64,000 bases of DNA from VYFG01 sp965221795 (GCA_965221795.1 OZ244914.1:3472001-3536000), one strand, 5' to 3'. Shown: positions 1 through 9,554, numbered from the stretch's first letter. Program-made: numbers and translations. Notes: generated by a model from the sequence alone, not told the origin.

Positions 1-1
1 G

Positions 2-2029
2 GTTATTTCCGATACGCACCTGAACAGTGTTGAAGACGATACCAGCACAGTGTTTCCGGTTAACCGTTATGCAAACCCAAGATTGCGCATGGTTATTGAA
101 GATTTAAATCTGCGCAATATTGAAAGGGTGTTCCATCTTGGCGATGTGGTACATCCAGTCCCGTCTATGCGAGAATTATATGAACAAGCCTCAAAGTGCT
201 TTTTTGAGCAAATCGAGCGTTTGAACCACCCCATTCATATCATACCGGGCAATCACGATGTTGGAGACAAGCCATTGCCATTGGCACCAGCACCGTCAGG
301 AACCATTCGTCAATCGTTTGCTGATGCCTACTCAAAGTATTTTGGAGAGCACTATTTCGCGTTAAAACAGCAGGGTATTGTCTTTATCGGTGTCAATGCA
401 CAACTGTTTGGCTCAGGGCTTGAACTGGAGGCAGAGCAGATGCAGTGGTTGAGAGAAAAGCTTGCCGAATATGCCGAAGCCCGGATTTTTCTATTTTCGC
501 ATTACCCGCCATATCTGATGGATGTCGATGAGCCGGAACATTACGACAATCTCTCACTTCAGAGTCGTCAAGCCTTTCTGGATCTTGTTGATACTTTTCA
601 AGTTGAGGCCCTGTTTGCCGGACATGTGCACCACTTCTGGTATAACCGCCACAACCAATGCAATATTTACTTGTTGCCTTCAACGGCTTTCACCCGACAG
701 GATTACAGCGAAATGTTTCGCATATCCCCCGGTGAACAGTTTGGGCGCGATGATCAGCCGAAACTGGGGTATTTTTTGATCCATATTTTCGAACATGGGC
801 ACGAATTCGAGTTTGTTCGTTGCGTGAATGCCAAAGTGAATGAGGGCCATACAGACCGACGGGGATCGCAGGCAATCAATCGATATCGTTCCAGATCAGA
901 GACTCATCCTGTGCTGGGAATTGAATTGCGGGATGACTGGCAGGAACTGGTATGTATTCCTCCTTCTGGAGCACTGGATGAATTTGATCGCAAAACTGTC
1001 CGTAACGACTATGCCTTGCTTGCGTTATGGGATATGGGCATTCAGCGTCTCAAAATCACTGTATCAGATCTAATCGACGAAAAGCGTCGAAAACGACTGG
1101 AAGAGCTGGCTCATCTGGGATTTCGATTCACCCTGTACTCGTTTGAACCATCTGACCGGAAAATTCTTGAGATGGTTGTTTCGAACGCGCATCTGATTGA
1201 GTCATGGGAACTGGCAGGAGATCTGGAAATTTGCTGTGCGGGGAGCAATGAACTGAAATCGATTGGGATACCTAGCCATATTTGTCTATCTTTCTCTCCA
1301 CTAAAGCGCAGAATGGATGCAGTGCGCCAAGGAAAGAAGTACTATCATGTCATCAACCATGGGTTCAGTATTGAAGACTTCCAAGAAGATGTCGACGGTG
1401 ATCTTGCAAGAATCGCGAGTTGCTTTGATGGAATTGCAGTGCAATGCAGACTGGACCACTCAGTCGAGAAGGTGATCAATCTGGCAAGTAATATCAAGAG
1501 CCGTGCAGGAATCAGTACTTCTATACAATTGCGATTGCGGGCCGAAGACCCATCCCAACACCCACAAAATGAGAAAAGGCTGAGCAACCGGATTGCTGAG
1601 TCGATGATTCTTGCCTGGCCACTGGATTATTGCCGTGTATTTTGCGATACGCTGGCAGATGTTGATCGAGGATACTTTCCCCGGATAGGACTAGTCGATC
1701 GCCTGTACAACCCGCGAAACCCTGCCCGGATTATCCGCCATCTTCATCGGCTGCAAAATATTTTGGGCACTCCTCTTAAGCTGAATATCGAAAATGTTTC
1801 CAGGGAATGTCGTCGCATTACATGCAAAGCGCAATTCGGTACGCTTGCTGTGCAGGTCAATTCAAGCAACACGGAGTTTTCACCTACTGAAAGCGATGAT
1901 GCTGACAAATCGAGACTTTGGTTGAACTGGAGTGACGGTACGCTTGCTTCTGACAAACCGAACTATGAAGGGCTGCCGACTGCCTGGGTTTTCGGCTATG
2001 ATGCCAGGAAAATGTTGTGCTCGGAATAG
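2..2029 (+). CDS. metallophosphoesterase with large uncharacterised C-terminal domain (5' end outside window)
   Basis: The frame is already open at base 2 and reads VISDTHLN, which holds the metal-binding D-x-H motif of calcineurin-like phosphoesterases. The true start is therefore upstream of the window, and the GTG at 50 is not the likely start. Further family motifs follow in order: GDVVH, GNHD, SHYPPY and the terminal GHVHH. They span roughly the first 215 visible residues. The remaining 380 or so residues (from about base 900) match no family I recognise. They alternate hydrophobic strands and helices in a way that suggests an alpha/beta barrel. The gene stops at 2029, just before decayed transposon sequence. 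A dinuclear-metal phosphohydrolase is well supported; the substrate is unknown. The strength of the call rests on the N-terminal half. Confidence 0.85.
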   Translation, partial: VISDTHLNSVEDDTSTVFPVNRYANPRLRMVIEDLNLRNIERVFHLGDVVHPVPSMRELYEQASKCFFEQIERLNHPIHIIPGNHDVGDKPLPLAPAPSGTIRQSFADAYSKYFGEHYFALKQQGIVFIGVNAQLFGSGLELEAEQMQWLREKLAEYAEARIFLFSHYPPYLMDVDEPEHYDNLSLQSRQAFLDLVDTFQVEALFAGHVHHFWYNRHNQCNIYLLPSTAFTRQDYSEMFRISPGEQFGRDDQPKLGYFLIHIFEHGHEFEFVRCVNAKVNEGHTDRRGSQAINRYRSRSETHPVLGIELRDDWQELVCIPPSGALDEFDRKTVRNDYALLALWDMGIQRLKITVSDLIDEKRRKRLEELAHLGFRFTLYSFEPSDRKILEMVVSNAHLIESWELAGDLEICCAGSNELKSIGIPSHICLSFSPLKRRMDAVRQGKKYYHVINHGFSIEDFQEDVDGDLARIASCFDGIAVQCRLDHSVEKVINLASNIKSRAGISTSIQLRLRAEDPSQHPQNEKRLSNRIAESMILAWPLDYCRVFCDTLADVDRGYFPRIGLVDRLYNPRNPARIIRHLHRLQNILGTPLKLNIENVSRECRRITCKAQFGTLAVQVNSSNTEFSPTESDDADKSRLWLNWSDGTLASDKPNYEGLPTAWVFGYDARKMLCSE

Positions 2030-2159
2030 GAATTGTGAACTGCCGCCCTAGCGAGGTGCACCGGGTGGAAATCATTGGAAACTTCGAGTTCGATCTATTG
2101 AATGGTGTTCCTTCCGTTCGGGCGCTTATTTAGTCGGCCCTGAAAAGCTCCAATTCAGC

Positions 2160-3445
2160 GATAGCTATCTGAATCTAATCGAATAGTTTCTCTGAAGGGC
2201 TGGACTCAAATTGCCGGATATGGACTCATGGACGCTCCATTCCTTGCCATTTCAGACGAAAAAATGCGCCCCAGCCCACGGCGTTCACCGCATCCCACGA
2301 TGGGTTCCGAAACCGCCTGGAAAACTTGCTGGACCTGCGCCATGCGCTCGTCTACCTGGCCGGGGCCCTGGATTGGCCACGATTCGACGAGACTTTCGGT
2401 GAGCGGTACTCGGACCGCGGTTGCCCTGGCCAGCCCACCCGTCTGATGGTCGGGCGGGAGGATCTCCAGCAGATCTACCCACGGTCGGACAAGGCCGTGA
2501 TGGCGCGTGGGGTGGAGAATCCGTACGGGCCGTATTTTGGTGGCGAGGAATAGTTCCCGCCCCATCCGCCGATCGACCCGAGCCGTCTGACGCGATGCCG
2601 CCCGCGCCTCGGGGCATCCGGTGCCGAGTGGGTCCGCAAGGCAACGATGGATGCGGGTCTGGAGAGCGGGACCGTGAAGCCGCGGACGTGGCGGCGGGTC
2701 ACCGTGGAGACGACGGTGCCGGACCAAGCCGTGACTTTCCCGACGGACCGCAAGCGGCTGAACCGTTCCCAGGTGCGGCGGGTGAGGCGGTGCCGACAGC
2801 ATGGGGTGGGATGGCGGCAGCGCGACGCCCGCCAGTTCCGCCGTCTGAACCGTCCGACCCGGTGTCTGCGGACGTACCTGGGTCGGGTGGTTGCGGACGA
2901 GCTGGCGATGGCTCGGCCGTTGCGGGCGCAGGAGAAGAAGGGCCGCAACAAGCGGTACCGCTTGCCTGCACCGGAAGTGGCGTGCATCCGTCAGGGCAAA
3001 GCCCACCGGCGGGATGAGTTCGGCGTGCAGGTGAGCATGGTCACGACGAACCGGAGCCACTTCATTCTGGCTGGCGAGGAATCCCGATGACGGGCAACCG
3101 CGGAAGTCAGCGCGGGACCCGGTCCGGCGCCGGACGGGACGGTCGGTCGACGAGGGGTTCGTCGACCGCGGCGACCGGGGCATGGCGAGAGCGAGGCTTC
3201 CGTATCCGGGCGGCGGCGAGGCCTCGTGACCCGGCGGCGGAAGAAGTGTCTCCAGTGGCGGCCGGCCATCGAGCCGGTGATCGGGCATCGGAAGTCGGAT
3301 GGTCATCCGGGGCGGAACGGGCTCCAGGGGAGGGCAGGAGATCGGATCAATGTACTGCTGTGTGGTGCCGGTCACCACTGGCGGCGCGATGGAAAATGCC
3401 GGCCGCCAGCGCCCGTAATGGAACACCACCCGCAGGAATACGCAA
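2160..3445 (+). mobile_element. decayed IS5-family element, copy A (transposase with several frameshifts)
   Basis: Translated pieces in changing forward frames line up with an IS5-family transposase. Around 2326-2553 is FDETFGERYSDRG followed by PTRLMVGRED and ARGVENPYGPYFGGEE. At 2647-3090 comes RRVRRCRQHG, then LGRVVADELAMARPLRAQEK and KGRNKRYRLPAPEV. At 3226-3400 is IEPVIGHRKSDGHPGRN then GDRINVLLCGAG. The order matches a whole transposase, but at least two frameshifts break it. Its left end (ATCTGAAT near 2169) resembles the ends of copies B and C. Long open frames on the opposite strand here are by-products of high GC. Non-functional. Confidence 0.8.
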
Positions 3446-4040
3446 AAGTCAGGACATGGTGGAGTGTTCATGGTTCCGTCAGGCCATTTAGCGGTTGTCC
3501 GTCATCGGGATTCCCTGCCAGCGCTATCCCGCCCAGGATGAATCCGCTCCGGTTCATAGTGGCAATGCTCGCCTTGACGCTGAACTCGTACCGCTGGTGG
3601 GCCTTGCCTTTACGGATAAATCCCACTTCCGGTGCATGTAAACTGTAGCGCTGGTTCCGGCCCTTCTTCTCCTGTGCCAGTAACCGCCGGACCATGGCCA
3701 AACTTGTCCGAGAACACTTGTCTAAGGGCCTCTCGGCCACCAGTTTTTCGTTCAATGTCCCGGACCACCCGGCCCAGGTACGCCCGCAGACGCCGTACCT
3801 AGCGGTTCCTGCGGCGCAACTGTCGGGCATGAGCATATCGGTTCGCACGCAGCAGGGCCTGCCGACCCTTGCGGGCGGTGCTCTGCCGCAATCTCACCCC
3901 ATGTCGCCGGCACCGCTTGACCAGTCGCACCCGGGAACGGTTCAGCAACTTGCCGTTGGTCGGGAAGGTCACTGCCTGGTCTTGCACCGTCGTGTCCACG
4001 GTTACCCGCCGTAACTCCTGCGGCTTCACGGTGCCACTCT

Positions 4041-4891
4041 CTAGGGCGTGTTAACGCTACGCAGTGTATCAATGACCAGCGCGAAGACGACGAATCCGAG
4101 ACACATGACATCAAGCTGGTCGAAGCGCGAGAAGACTCGGCGAAAGCCCTTGAGTCGCTGGAACCGGCGCTCGACCTCGTGGCGCCGTCGGTACCGTTTC
4201 CGGTCGTATTCCCAGGGGGTGACGCGACGGCTTTTCGGCGGGACCACGGGCGTGAAGCCGAGGTCGGCAACCAGCCGGCGGGGTTCATCGTCTTCATCGG
4301 CCCGATCCATGACGAGTGCCGGTCGGTGCGACGGCTTCTTCAGCCGCTGCCGGAGCTTCCGCCCCTCCGGGGCATCATGCGCGTTGCCGGGAGAGCGCGC
4401 GAAGGCAACGGCCGTTCGGGCATCCGCGGCAACCAGAGGAAGCCTGGTGTTCCACCCGCCCCGGGACTTGCCGATGCACGGGGCGTCGTTTTTTTCAGCG
4501 CCCCCGTGCCCTCGGGATGCCCCTTGCTGCGGGTGCTGTCCAGGCCCATGGCCTCCACCCGGACCCGGATCATCCGCGCCCGCTGCCGATGCGCGAACAC
4601 GCGGTCCAGAACCCCGTTCTTCGACCACCGGTTCCTGCGCGTGTAGATGGTGTGCCCGTTGCCGAAGTGCTCCGGCAGGCCGCGCCACTTGCCGCCATGC
4701 TCGGCCACGTAGAGAATGGCGTTGAGTACCGGCAGGTTCGAGAGGCTGACATGGCCCCGCTGCCTCGGCCGCAGCGGGGCAATGCGCTCGTACTGTGCCC
4801 GTGTAAGTTCCCTTGCCTGTTCCTCCGTACTGTTCCGGTTGACAATCACGGGCACCGAGTATACCATGTCTGGAAGAAATTGTGTTAACAC
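4041..4891 (-). CDS. IS427-group transposase made by frameshifting between two ORFs
   Basis: The first frame (from 4891 or a start a little further in) contains the LxxAQYERIAPLRP-type N-terminus, ILYVAEHGGKWRGLPEHFGN and NRWSKNGVLDRVF. The second frame, ending at 4041, carries the rest of the DDE catalytic domain: IGKSRGGWNTR, VAADARTAVAFA, ALVMDRADEDDEPRRL, GFTPVVPPKS, PWEYDRKRYRRRHEVERRF, LKGFRRVFSRFDQLDVM. The two overlap at GALKK, where the coding strand has a run of seven A (plus-strand T7, 4489-4495). This is the usual slippery site for frameshift-produced IS427 transposases. The stop falls in the CTAG flank. All key regions look present, so it could still be active. Confidence 0.75.
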
Positions 4892-4895
4892 GCCC
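4044..4895 (-). mobile_element. IS5-family, IS427-group insertion sequence nested in IS5 copy B
   Basis: The ends are perfect inverted repeats: GGGCGTGTTAAC at 4044-4055 and GTTAACACGCCC at 4884-4895. Both ends are flanked by CTAG (4041-4044 and 4895-4898), which fits the TA-centred target preference of the IS5/IS427 groups. The element is about 850 bp and encodes one transposase in two overlapping minus-strand frames. Compared with neighbouring transposons it is well preserved, so it is probably the most recent arrival in this cluster. A degraded relative lies at 20350-20772. Confidence 0.85.
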
Positions 4896-5370
4896 TAGTC
4901 CGGCGTCGATCGTCGCTTTCCCGACCAGTTCGCCGCCCGCCGCCTTGATGCGCTGGCGACACCGCGTCAGGCTGCTCGGATCAATGGGCGCATGGTATTG
5001 GAAATACTCCTCGCCGCAACAGGACTGCCCATAGGGGTTATCCGCCTAACGCGCGACCATGGCCTCGTCCGACCGTCGGCACCCCTGCTGGAGAGACCCC
5101 AGCGCCACCATCCGACGCATGGGCTTGCCGGAACCACCACGGTCGGGGTAATACGCGCACCGAAGGTCTCGTCAAATCGGGACCCGACCAGGCGGACCCA
5201 CTATGGCGCGGATCAAACCGATTTTCCAAGCGGTTTCGAAACAGATCGTGGGATTCGGTAACTGCAGCGGGTCTGGGCGCATGTTGTCGTCTGAAATGGT
5301 AAGGAATAGAGCATCAATAAAGCCATATTCGGCAATTCGAGCTCATACCTTCAGGCAATATCTCCCATTC

Positions 5371-5413
5371 TATTCAGATAGTTATGACGTCCTATTCAGA
5401 TAGTTATGACGTC
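5371..5413. repeat. two tandem copies of a 21-22 bp unit at the end of IS5 copy B
   Basis: The unit beginning TATTCAGATAG and ending TATGACGTC occurs at 5371-5391 and again at 5393-5413, with one base between. A related inverted version (ATAGCTATCTGAAT) sits at the left end of copy A near 2162-2175. The repeats are probably a duplicated transposon end or flank. Confidence 0.7.
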
Positions 5414-6077
5414 ATTTTGAGGTTTTCAGGGGTGACTGGTTAGATAGAGACCGAGTGTATCGTTTTAGCTTCGGGGAGTAGTTCGGATGACCAGGAAGAA
5501 ACGGAGTGCGTGCGAAGTACGATGTCTCGAACGTAGTCATATCTCTGTTGCGATCGTAATGGAATTGTTTCCGTAAATGAGTTGATCTAGTCCAAAATAC
5601 CAAGACATGGCCTGCCACCTCAGCACCACTGAAGAGATACTTGGCCCATCACGATAGAAGTATTCGTTGGTGGGGCTCGGTTCCCAGAGTTAGGTACGAA
5701 CGATGGGGAATGATAATCGAGAAACCCCCATCATCTGGTTCTGACCAAGCTCACTGTACAGCAGCGATGGATTCCGATACTTTTATGGCACAACGCCCCG
5801 TATACCGTGAAAAACACAGTCTGGCAAACCATGCAAGAACAGCTTATTTCACTTGGCGTTCAGTGAAAATGGTGATCAGGCAGTGAAGCTAGCGGCACCC
5901 GGAACAAATCTTGTACGCCCTCAGCGGAGCATTTCGTATGGGTTCATGCAACAGTAGTCCGAGGTTGATGCGAGCATTGGAAGTCTCGATCTTTCTGGTG
6001 GGGTCGACGGGGCTTCGTGTCTTTACTATGGCGTTGATCAATGAGAAAAAACGGTTGATGAACCGGTCATTCTTCCA
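5414..6077. other. intergenic stretch, no convincing gene
   Basis: Only short open frames occur here, with no recognisable domains, no RNA gene and no clear element ends. It is probably decayed spacer between the IS cluster and the Rpn nuclease gene. Confidence 0.5.
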
Positions 6078-7166
6078 TCAAGACCTGAAAATATCATCAA
6101 TCTCCTTGGCGTGGACCAACGCTTCCAGCCATCGGTCAACGTTGTCCTGGGAAGCCTGACGCACCGTGGTCGCAATCTCCTGAGGAATTGCACCATACTT
6201 GAAGTGTGCCAATTTCAGCAAGGCCTCGGCTTTTCCTTTGATCATGCCCTCGGAAATCCCCTCGGAAATCCCCTCGGAAATCCCCTCGGCGCGTCCTTCG
6301 GCGCGTCCTTCGGCGCGTCCTTCTTCCCGACCCTGTGTAAGCGCTTCCTCGTAGAATGATCCCATGATGACCTCCACTTGATGGGGTTTGGCGATCCGGA
6401 GCGCTTCCTCAAGGATCGCATGCGTTGGCTGTATCACCCGGATTATATACCCGAGAATTGCGCTTTCCAAGTCGGAGTGATCCGGAAGGGCTGCACAGAT
6501 GTCCGCGAACCGTCGGACCGGGTCCGGGATCTCGTGCAACCGTGACAGATACAGACACTGAAAGGCACCGCGCACTTCCGGATAGTCGGCCAGTTCCGGC
6601 ACGCCATCGGGCCCGATGTGATGCAGGATATAGCCCGGAGATCGGGTCAACGCGGGGGCCATGCCGTCGTCGTCGATCATCTCGGGGATGGAGCGTGGCA
6701 CGGCCCAAGGCTGGGTGCCATGATAGAGGACCAGGGCGACGATCGGCGGCAGTTGGCCTGTGCGTTCGGCATGCTCGTCACGGTAGCGTCGCCAGATCTT
6801 GAGCTTGTACTCTTCGATCTGCAACGGGGTCATCGGGTCCGGGGTCGATTTGTGTTCCAGCAGGGCATAAATCAAGGCGGGCTTGCCGGTCGTGAGCGTG
6901 ACCTCGAACAGGCGATCGGATTGGCTTGTCCGCAGGCTGGGATCGACAAAGGAGCCGTCCAGCAGCTTCGGTGGCTCATCCGACAGCCGCTCGACGATCT
7001 CGGTTGGCAGGTATGTCTTCAAGACGGCCGCGGCGCGTTCCGGGTTCGCCAATACCAGCTTGAACAGGCGATCGTGCGGCGATGGCATGCGCCCGTGTTC
7101 GCGGTCGGCTCCGGCTTTCTGCGGACCGTCGTCCGGTTGCGGTCGATCGGCGTTGGTTGGAGTCAT
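6078..7166 (-). CDS. Rpn/YhgA-family putative transposase/nuclease
   Basis: A 362-residue protein. HDRLFKLVLANPERAA (about residues 30-45) and the central ALIYALLEHKSTPDP segment match the Rpn (YhgA-like) family, whose PD-(D/E)xK fold cleaves DNA and promotes RecA-independent recombination in E. coli. The conserved acidic/lysine core is visible as VTLTTGKPALIYALLEHKS. Near residue 280 is a low-complexity run of EGRA and EGIS tetrapeptides encoded by 12-bp repeats, as is usual at this position in the family. It starts at the ATG at 7166, with GGAAAG about 10 bases upstream. It is isolated on its strand, between IS remnants. The family assignment is firm; its activity here is inferred. Confidence 0.85.
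   Translation of the reverse strand: MTPTNADRPQPDDGPQKAGADREHGRMPSPHDRLFKLVLANPERAAAVLKTYLPTEIVERLSDEPPKLLDGSFVDPSLRTSQSDRLFEVTLTTGKPALIYALLEHKSTPDPMTPLQIEEYKLKIWRRYRDEHAERTGQLPPIVALVLYHGTQPWAVPRSIPEMIDDDGMAPALTRSPGYILHHIGPDGVPELADYPEVRGAFQCLYLSRLHEIPDPVRRFADICAALPDHSDLESAILGYIIRVIQPTHAILEEALRIAKPHQVEVIMGSFYEEALTQGREEGRAEGRAEGRAEGISEGISEGISEGMIKGKAEALLKLAHFKYGAIPQEIATTVRQASQDNVDRWLEALVHAKEIDDIFRS
6248..6323 (-). repeat. 12-bp tandem repeats inside the Rpn-family gene
   Basis: On the plus strand, three TCGGAAATCCCC-type units are followed by three TCGGCGCGTCCT-type units, coding for EGIS and EGRA blocks. Copy-number change would add or remove four residues without shifting the frame. Confidence 0.85.
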
Positions 7167-7412
7167 GTGAGGTTACTTTCCGGTCTTCATGGGGTCGTTC
7201 TCAAACACATATCGCGCAAGTTCACAGATTTTTTCTTACCTCCACCCTTTTCCATGCTCGCAGTCCGAAGGCCAACCCCTATGCCATCTCTCTTGACATC
7301 CAAGGATCCTGACAGAAGCTATCCGCCAATACAAGAGCTGCCCCCACACTTGCGGGCCGAGTGAAACCACCCCCGTGGATCACTGGAGTTCTGAGTGGGC
7401 GATCAAGAGTCA

Positions 7413-7826
7413 CTAGCTCGGTGTGCCTTCCCACCTGTCAAAGTTGCTTCTGCTGATCGTAACTAGCATCCCCAGCGCACCCGCAAGAACGCCCATGGCC
7501 GCAACAGAGCGGTCTAAAAATTGCAAAAGAAACGGAACCAGAAACAGCCCCTCATCCGTTTTGATCCGCCCATCGCGACGGCCGCTTTTGGTGCCTTGCA
7601 GGCAAATTCCAGGTTTCTCACTTGATGACGACCGCATCGCCGAGTCACCCATCTGGATGGTCGACATGGCGTTGTCACCAATGTGCGCGGCATATCCCTG
7701 GCCGATCTCTTTGGTCAGTACCCCGACCAGTGACAGCGGAAGGAAAGCGTCCTTAATCCACCCAACACGCTCGCAGAGCGCCTCAATCTTTCCACTGGAC
7801 TGCGTCCCGCATCCACGCTCTCCTCA
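7413..7826 (-). pseudogene. unrecognised ORF, possibly a gene remnant
   Basis: A minus-strand frame stays open for about 135 codons. Its sequence looks protein-like (CERVGWIKDAFLPLSL, GVLTKEIGQGYAAHIGDNA) and ends with a hydrophobic segment (LVPFLLQFLDRSVAAMGVLAG). There is no good start at its upstream end, where it runs into a stop. I do not recognise a family. It may be the 3' part of a decayed gene. Confidence 0.3.
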
Positions 7827-8214
7827 CACTCTCCTTCCCGGGCGTTGCCGATATCCGTCTTTTCCGTGATCGCAGGTGCCCTATGAACGGACCGACGGGA
7901 ATCTTAAAGTTCGCAACTCCCGACCATCTGGTCCATCCTCCAGAACAAATATCCGGGATTCCAGGGATGATGGAGTGCCGGATTCCAAAACAATCCCGGC
8001 AGAATCCATGCGTTCAGAAGTTGTATCGTCAAGATCAGGAATGATGGGCATAGGCTTCTTTTTAGCTACCGAATCCCGCACTACCGCATAGTATAGTGTC
8101 TGGCAGAAAATTCCTGTTTTTCAGTTGCTGGCAGGCCGAGTGTAGCAGACGACGGAGCGGAATGCCGGCAGTCCTGCACAGAATCTGCCGTTCTCCCATG
8201 TCTGGTGCGCTGTA
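7827..8214. other. intergenic/decayed sequence, nothing assignable
   Basis: One 66-codon minus-strand frame (7881-8081) is present but has no recognisable features. No RNA gene or element end was seen. Confidence 0.4.
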
Positions 8215-8480
8215 TCATGAAGGAATTTCGGAGTCCGGGCCGGATGCCCGGGACCCGGACCATGGCATCCCATTCCCGGCTTGCCGGGAGCGGGCAGGCG
8301 GATCAGTGGCGAGCCGGTGGAGGTTTCGGGCCCGCACCGCCAGGGCTACGGTGTGTGCACCCGGTCCAGGCCGCGGTGCTTCAGGTGGTTGATCGCGGAT
8401 TCCACCGCCGGATGCGCAGGGCGGCAAACCTCGGCCCCGGCGGCCCTCTTTCGGCATTGCGCCACCGTCCAGCAATGCCC
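8215..8480 (-). pseudogene. C-terminal remnant of a DDE transposase
   Basis: HPAVESAINHLKHRGLDRVHT and, in the next frame, VALAVRARNLHRLAT are adjacent. Together they match the C-terminal signature of a transposase group that ends with an E-containing helix followed by ALxVxARNLHRL. A frameshift separates the two, and no N-terminal part is visible. It differs from the IS5, IS427 and IS30 elements elsewhere in the window. Confidence 0.55.
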
Positions 8481-8749
8481 TTGATCCAGACCTCGCTGAT
8501 TTCCATCTGGGGATGCGGCACCGGCCTCATGGGGCCGCCTCGCAAAGTGTCGAAGATTGGCGAAGATCTGCGGATATGCCTGATTTCCCCGGAATTCGGG
8601 CAGAATCATTCGAAAATCGCCATTTCATGCAAATTTTCCGTTCATTAAGACGCTATTATAACACATTATATCAGTATGTTACAACGGAATTCAGAGTTTG
8701 GTAGTGACTCAGCTTGAAAGTTTGTCTATTTTCAGAAAGGGAAGTACTA

Positions 8750-8755
8750 TATAAT
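8750..8755 (+). promoter_or_regulatory. -10 box of cassette 1 promoter
   Basis: A perfect TATAAT lies 50 bp inside the cassette end and 18 bp before the ATG at 8773. Cassette 2 has the same hexamer at the equivalent place. No clear -35 box was found. Confidence 0.55.
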
Positions 8756-8772
8756 GCAGGAAGATATTAACC

Positions 8773-9443
8773 ATGAGAAACAAAATCATGATCCAGAAAA
8801 ACCTTAATTTACCCCCCCCCCCCCCCCCCTCGCTAGACTAATAACCTTGCTATTGCTGGCATTGCTGGCCAGTCCCAGTGTGGCCCAACTCACTATTCCA
8901 GCCAGCACCGGAGCGGATGCTTGCACACAAGGCGGCTTGTCAGAAGTAAATGCATTAGGTTTAAATTTAACCTCTTTTCCATCTCTACCCACAGCTAACA
9001 GCGCAACAATTAGCATAACTGGTGCTCGGCTTAGTAGAGCGCGAAACCTCAAGTCAGCAATACGAAAAAACCCCGGTGGGCCCCTGATTGGAGAGACCAC
9101 CCTCAGCACGACTCAATCCATCCCGGCAGGGAACCGTACATTTTCCGATCTTGAGGAAAACACGCGTTATGTCTTCGTCATTTACGAAAATGAGAATGAC
9201 CAGTTGCGCCGCTGCTTCAAGACCCGCGGCGAGTTCACGAATGCGGAGCAGAACCTGCCTGGGGGCATACTCGATCTAACGAAATTCAGCCGTACCGGGT
9301 GCTTTGCGGTGGCCCGCACGCGGCAGGACATTACGGACTGCATGTGCAACAGCACGCGCGGCGGAACCCCGATCCTCGCCGGCCAGACTCCGCAGAGCCA
9401 GGCGAGAAGGCTGGCCTGGGGGTGCAGTGACACCGACAGCTGA
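8773..9443 (+). CDS. phase-variable secreted FN3-like protein, copy 1 (OFF at this tract length)
   Basis: From the ATG at 8773 (AGGA upstream) the protein begins MRNKIMIQKNLNL and then enters an 18-C tract. With 18 C the frame hits TAA at 8839. With 16 or 19 C it would continue as polyproline plus LARLITLLLLALLASPSVA, a typical signal peptide cut before QLT. The mature part has about 185 residues. An Ig/FN3-like segment ends in FSDLEENTRYVFVIYE, and a cysteine-rich tail follows (RRCFKTRGEFTNAEQN, RTGCFAVA, DCMCN). Six cysteines are shared with copy 2. Translation from the TTG at 8847 would lack the n-region. Function is unknown; it is presumably exported and perhaps surface-associated. Confidence 0.7.
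8812..8829 (+). repeat. poly-C tract (18 C) in signal-peptide n-region of copy 1
   Basis: Eighteen consecutive C follow TTTA in the start of the secreted-protein gene. Loss of two or gain of one would join the start codon to the body in frame. Confidence 0.9.
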
Positions 9444-9532
9444 TCCATCCGGTTCTCGGGAGTGCGGGCCACGTGAGGGCGTCAATCTGGAACCGGATAT
9501 CGTTGGAGGATCGCGGAACATCCCGAACACAG

Positions 9533-9554
9533 GGCGGCCTCCTGGCCGCCTTTT
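9533..9554 (+). terminator. Rho-independent terminator of cassette 1
   Basis: GGCGGCC, loop TCCT, GGCCGCC, then TTTT. The same hairpin ends the gene of cassette 2. Confidence 0.85.

Larger units (their letters stand above)
3472..5413 (-). mobile_element. decayed IS5-family element, copy B, interrupted by an IS427-group insertion
   Basis: Reading the minus strand, the N-terminal part (RPSVRVLPRPWW, SDGGAGVSPAG in shifted frames) lies at about 4900-5260. The middle part (LLAQEKKGRNQRYSLHAPE, GKAHQRYEFSVKASIA, SGFILGGIALAGNPDD) lies at 3490-3850. The C-terminal third seen in copy A is missing, because the element ends against copy A near 3472-3490. Bases 4044-4895 are a younger insertion inside it. 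The upstream end carries two tandem copies of the terminal ATCTGAAT-type sequence. It is a dead element and a nested-insertion record. Confidence 0.75.

Noticed and set aside
2206..3471. 421-codon open frame on the minus strand
   Set aside because: It is antisense to the IS5 copy A transposase and exists because of high GC; its proline/arginine-rich sequence has no domain.
6248..6323. Short repeats that might suggest a CRISPR array
   Set aside because: The units are 12 bp, have no spacers and are in-frame coding repeats of the Rpn-family gene.
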